From assembly GCA_012841565.1 (NCBI GenBank), contig DUUM01000160.1, positions 1-19,067 of the forward strand: a stretch of DNA of 19,067 nt. Direction: 5' to 3'. This document shows, one piece after another, positions 16,132 to 19,067 of the stretch. The notes beneath the pieces are model-generated. The model saw only the letters and a program-made list of their open reading frames with translations. It was not told where the DNA came from and did no database searches. Both the position numbers and the translations under genes were made by a program. The DNA is from Candidatus Epulonipiscium sp. Lineage in GTDB: Bacteria; Bacillota_A; Clostridia; Lachnospirales; Cellulosilyticaceae. Position 1 is the stretch's first letter, and every line of letters starts with the position of its first letter.

Positions 16132-18519
16132 ATGGAACAAAAGTTTTCAGATTGGCTAAAAATAGACTTACATATTCATAGTGACTTTAGTAAACAAACC
16201 AAAAGCAATGACTATAAAGGCATATTTTCTGTTGACCAACTTTACAATAAGTTAACATCTGAATGTGTTGATATATTCTCCATCACAGATCATAATATCA
16301 TTAACCTAAATGCATATAAAGACTACTATGCCAAGTATAATGCTGTGACTGATCCTTTGCTTTTTACGGGTGTAGAATTAGATATCATGGGTAGCAATAC
16401 CTCGTATCACTCATTGTTAATATTTAACTGTACAACATTTGAGGATACTAAACGTATTCATGGCAAGCTTGAAGGTATTTACTCAGAAAAAGGTCTCCAT
16501 AAGTTAAGCAGAAAACTTGACTTCGATGACATAATTTCAATATTTGACCATGAGGATTTCTTCTTTATCCCTCACGCTGGGAATACTTCAAGCATTATTG
16601 ATGGTTATAAGAGGGATATTTCATCAGCACAAAAAATGATTATTCTATTACAAAGTCCCATGGAAAAGGTCAACGAGAAAAAGCGGCAAGTATATAATGA
16701 AGGTTTTGATTGTGTCCTATATGAGGCTTTTCAAAACAGAAATGATTTTGCATATCTTGAATTCTCTGACAATCATTTTATAGATGAATACCCATGTTGT
16801 CATATGGGTGATAGGGGTACTCATCAATTCTATTATATAAAAGGTAGTAAAAGCTATGAAACTTTACGTTTAGCTTTTATCGATCCCAAATCACGTATAA
16901 AATCAAAGGTTGAACTTGACGCCATCCATACACCGCGAGATTATGTCAAATCACTTAATTTCCAAGATAATGGTATATTAACCACAACATCTTTAGAATT
17001 TAGCCCACATCTCAATGTAATTATTGGTGGGAGGTCTAGTGGAAAAAGCCTGCTAATGGATATATTAAATCGCTCCATTGATACTTTGCAGCATAATCCT
17101 AAATATGACACGGCGGTTGAAAATGCATCTATATCAATCCGTTCACAGTACGATGCCAGGGCAACAGATAAAACTCATATTAAACATGACATTCTTCAGA
17201 TTAATCAAGGGGATATTGTAAATTATTTTGAGAATAGCAAACTCTTTGACTTAGCTAAAAAGGCTGGGAAAACCGATCAATATAATACAGCTAAGGTATC
17301 ATTTGATAATATTAAAGCTAATCTTACAGCCCAAGTCTCTGAATTTCAAATAGCTTATGCAGCCCTACACAATTTGGACATTGACAAGAAATTGATATTA
17401 CATAATCAAACAATTCAACAATTGTTAAATAGAGATTATCAATTTAAGGTAAATAGCGATTTAATTACTTCAGAACTGTATAATGATCAAGAATTCAATA
17501 TTACGATTGGAACAATTGATCGGTTGCTAGAAGAAACAGAAAGATTAAAGGGTTCTAAAACAATGCAATTTAATGATGCTGAGTTACCAGTGGTTACCAG
17601 TTTTCTAACATTAATGTCTAAAAAGAAAAAGGTGCAAGCCTTACTTAAGACACGCCAATCCGCTCAAAGAAGGTTTGTTAAAAAAGCTGAGCTAAATATA
17701 AATGCTGCTAACATGTCACTAAGTAAAGATGGTCAAGATAAAGCCAATGCCACAAGAACCAAAGATGAGTTTATTAAATCTATCGAGACACATTTTAAAT
17801 CATTTGTCCCAATGATTACGGCTACCAATGTACTAGAAGGATTTTCATGCCACCATACAGAAACAATATTTCTTGACGAAGATAGCAGTTTGTGTATTGA
17901 ATTAAATCCAGAGAAATCAATAAGTGAAGTTATTATGGAAGGATTTAAGGGGGATACCGTCAATAATTTGTTTAATTCAATTATTAATTTACTCTATAAA
18001 GACATAAAACTTAAAAACTATCAGGATAATACGGCCGAAAGCTTTAAAAAGAAGACTAATAGCCAGATGTCAAATTTACTAAAAGAATTGGATGCTCCTA
18101 CTGACTATTTAAAATATTCTGATGATACGACATCAAAGAGCAATAGTCCGGGGTACAATTCTGAAAAGTACTTAAAAGTAGTACTTAATAATCCCTTAAA
18201 CGGATTAATTATTATAGATCAACCTGAGGATAATCTTGGAAATAAGTTTATATCTGAACAGCTTGTTGATCTGATACGAGAAGTAAAATTTAAGAAACAG
18301 ATTTTTTTAATTACACACAATCCTGCGATAGTCGTATACGGGGATGCTGAAGCTATAATAATTGCAGAAAATGAGGATAATAGAATTTCATATACTCAGG
18401 TTAAACTTGAAGATATAGAATCTCAAAAGAAAATATGTGAAACGTTGGATGGTGGCGAATACATATTTGATAACCGTTCAAGAAAATATAATATTAAGAA
18501 ATTATTAATGGAGGCTTAA
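16132..18519 (+). CDS. PHP-domain phosphoesterase fused to ABC/SMC-type ATPase (putative defence protein)
   Basis: 795 residues. The N-terminal PHP domain (about 8-255) keeps all expected metal ligands: H14 and H16 (DLHIHSD), D53-H54 (ITDHN), E82 (GVELD), H93, H148 (FIPHAGN), D213 and H215 (SDNH). The ATPase part has Walker A GGRSSGKS (299-306), a helical insertion (about 385-550), a degenerate signature near SPGYNSEKY (672-680), Walker B LIIIDQPEDNLG (692-703) and switch histidine H729 (ITHNP). PHP domains are metal-dependent phosphoesterases. PHP-ATPase fusions include proteins annotated as TrlF-family ATPases and the Ppl antiphage gene; membership is my recollection and not tested. AAAGGGG at 16118-16124 is the SD. 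It sits directly against a small downstream gene. Nuclease, nucleotide hydrolase or other phosphoesterase activity are all possible. Confidence 0.8.
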   Translation: MEQKFSDWLKIDLHIHSDFSKQTKSNDYKGIFSVDQLYNKLTSECVDIFSITDHNIINLNAYKDYYAKYNAVTDPLLFTGVELDIMGSNTSYHSLLIFNCTTFEDTKRIHGKLEGIYSEKGLHKLSRKLDFDDIISIFDHEDFFFIPHAGNTSSIIDGYKRDISSAQKMIILLQSPMEKVNEKKRQVYNEGFDCVLYEAFQNRNDFAYLEFSDNHFIDEYPCCHMGDRGTHQFYYIKGSKSYETLRLAFIDPKSRIKSKVELDAIHTPRDYVKSLNFQDNGILTTTSLEFSPHLNVIIGGRSSGKSLLMDILNRSIDTLQHNPKYDTAVENASISIRSQYDARATDKTHIKHDILQINQGDIVNYFENSKLFDLAKKAGKTDQYNTAKVSFDNIKANLTAQVSEFQIAYAALHNLDIDKKLILHNQTIQQLLNRDYQFKVNSDLITSELYNDQEFNITIGTIDRLLEETERLKGSKTMQFNDAELPVVTSFLTLMSKKKKVQALLKTRQSAQRRFVKKAELNINAANMSLSKDGQDKANATRTKDEFIKSIETHFKSFVPMITATNVLEGFSCHHTETIFLDEDSSLCIELNPEKSISEVIMEGFKGDTVNNLFNSIINLLYKDIKLKNYQDNTAESFKKKTNSQMSNLLKELDAPTDYLKYSDDTTSKSNSPGYNSEKYLKVVLNNPLNGLIIIDQPEDNLGNKFISEQLVDLIREVKFKKQIFLITHNPAIVVYGDAEAIIIAENEDNRISYTQVKLEDIESQKKICETLDGGEYIFDNRSRKYNIKKLLMEA

Positions 18520-18804
18520 ATGGATAATATTATAATTATAGGTTCTTACAACAAAGAAAACGAAATATATAAAATTGACTTTCCTGACAATTCCCAAGTA
18601 AGTATTAACACTGAAAATGATATCGACTTAACTGACTTCGTAAAAAAACTAACTCAAATGTTATCTGATAATAAAAAAGTGGTTTTAAACTGTGAAAAAC
18701 AAGATGATCCCAAATTAAATATCTTTATTAATACATTAAATGAAATCATAACCTCATTTAACGCTTCTCTGGATGAATTAGTATTAGATATTGCAGCCGA
18801 GTAG
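18520..18804 (+). CDS. Small acidic protein of unknown function, partner of the PHP-ATPase
   Basis: 94 residues starting at the base after the stop of the PHP-ATPase gene (TAAATG), with ATGGAGG just upstream inside the ATPase gene as SD; translation is probably coupled. I do not recognise a family. The protein is acidic (18 Asp/Glu, 8 Lys, no Arg). It starts with a hydrophobic beta-like strand (NIIIIGSY), then two further strand-like stretches and a helix (TDFVKKLTQML), followed by another likely helix near residues 65-83. No signal peptide or membrane segment is seen. Its position suggests a regulatory or structural partner, but this is inference only. Confidence 0.65.
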   Translation: MDNIIIIGSYNKENEIYKIDFPDNSQVSINTENDIDLTDFVKKLTQMLSDNKKVVLNCEKQDDPKLNIFINTLNEIITSFNASLDELVLDIAAE

Positions 18805-18904
18805 AGAGCGAGTGATTAGCTTTTATTTTACACGTGTGTTTCAAGATATCAGAGGGTTTAATAAACAACTATAATTCCTAGTGAAAAATACGGCTTGATT
18901 TAAA

Positions 18905-18960
18905 GAGGGGGGTAGCTATGCATGAAAAATTAGCTCATTTGTAAGCGTCAAATACCTCCT
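18905..18960 (+). promoter_or_regulatory. Possible leader element: mini-ORF with its SD in a hairpin
   Basis: GGGGGGTA (18907-18914) can pair with TACCTCCT (18953-18960), 8 pairs including two G-T wobbles. The G-run is also an SD for an 8-codon frame, ATG 18918 to TAA 18942-18944 (MHEKLAHL). An inner stem AGCTA/TAGCT (18914-18918 with 18931-18935) covers that ATG. The layout resembles a translated leader whose SD can be masked, about 80-90 bases before the next gene's start. It may be chance in a short gap. Confidence 0.25.
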
Positions 18961-18967
18961 CACCTTT

Positions 18968-18973
18968 TATAAT
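18968..18973 (+). promoter_or_regulatory. Candidate -10 box for the right-edge gene
   Basis: An exact TATAAT lies about 64 bases before the ATG at 19037. The best -35 at 17-base spacing is GCGTCA (18945-18950), only 3 of 6 to consensus. Another TATAAT at 18870-18875 also lacks a good -35. Confidence 0.3.
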
Positions 18974-19036
18974 ACCTGGCTTTATGAAATAATAGGCTCA
19001 TACACAAAAACAACATGTATGGAGGTAATTAAGATT

Positions 19037-19067
19037 ATGACCAACCTATTAAAAGAAGAGCAATGGC
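19037..19067 (+). CDS. Start of a gene truncated by the right edge
   Basis: ATG 19037 follows GGAGG (19021-19025) with an 11-base spacer, and the frame stays open to the edge: MTNLLKEEQW. Ten codons are too few to assign a function. The SD and the upstream TATAAT make a genuine start plausible. Confidence 0.55.
   Translation, partial: MTNLLKEEQW

Larger units (their letters stand above)
18805..19036. other. Intergenic stretch of 232 bases, no standard-length gene
   Basis: It follows the small acidic-protein gene and precedes the last partial gene. It holds only a very weak hairpin after the stop (AGAGC pairing with GCTTT near 18808-18826, then TATTTT), an 8-base palindrome ACACGTGT (18830-18837), two exact TATAAT hexamers (18870-18875 and 18968-18973) and the structured leader-like element listed separately. 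I see no tRNA, repeat array or attachment site. Confidence 0.6.

Noticed and set aside
18805..18830. Terminator after the small acidic-protein gene
   Set aside because: The only hairpin is about 5 bp with a wobble pair and an interrupted T-run; too weak to call.
18830..18837. ACACGTGT palindrome as an operator
   Set aside because: A single 8-base palindrome in AT-rich non-coding DNA with no second copy is not enough evidence.

Overview
The window looks like an accessory surface-glycan locus from a low-GC, Gram-positive-type bacterium, most likely a Clostridia or Bacilli member of the Firmicutes. The DNA is AT-rich, nearly every gene has a strong GGAG-type ribosome binding site, all genes lie on the + strand, and several families (TuaH-like, YfhO-like, GtrA/GtrB) are typical of Firmicutes envelopes. 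I cannot name a species.

Layout. (1) Positions 1-5950 hold a left-truncated multidomain glycosyltransferase (coiled-coil repeats, a TuaH-like GT-B domain, then a GT2 domain), a stand-alone TuaH-like glycosyltransferase, and a YfhO-family polytopic protein. (2) A 145-base gap carries a candidate promoter. It precedes a long, tightly packed run (6096-16003): a GT-C-like membrane protein, an FdtB-like sugar aminotransferase, an FdtA/QdtA-like ketoisomerase, a GtrB-like polyprenyl-phosphate glycosyltransferase, a GtrA-like flippase, a left-handed beta-helix acyltransferase, an acyl-CoA carboxylase carboxyltransferase subunit, a FabH-like ketoacyl synthase, a FabG/PhaB-like reductase, RfbC, and a GT2 glycosyltransferase. 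Gaps are at most 33 bases and two gene pairs overlap by 4 bases. (3) After a weak terminator-like hairpin, 16132-18804 holds a PHP-domain/ABC-type ATPase and an immediately adjacent small acidic protein, unrelated to the glycan genes and resembling a defence module. (4) The right edge holds a non-coding stretch with a possible leader structure and the first ten codons of another gene.

How the genes may work together (inference). FdtA-like and FdtB-like enzymes would make a dTDP-3-amino-3,6-dideoxyhexose. The carboxyltransferase, ketoacyl synthase and PhaB-like reductase could build a short 3-hydroxyacyl chain such as 3-hydroxybutyryl, and the beta-helix enzyme would attach it to the amino group. 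GtrB and GtrA, whose genes sit inside the sugar block and are translationally coupled to fdtA, could load the sugar on undecaprenyl phosphate and flip it, for transfer outside the membrane by the YfhO-like or the GT-C-like protein. This would be a locus-encoded route to an acylated amino sugar used outside the cell. The parts are recognisable families; the combination and the substrate are predictions.
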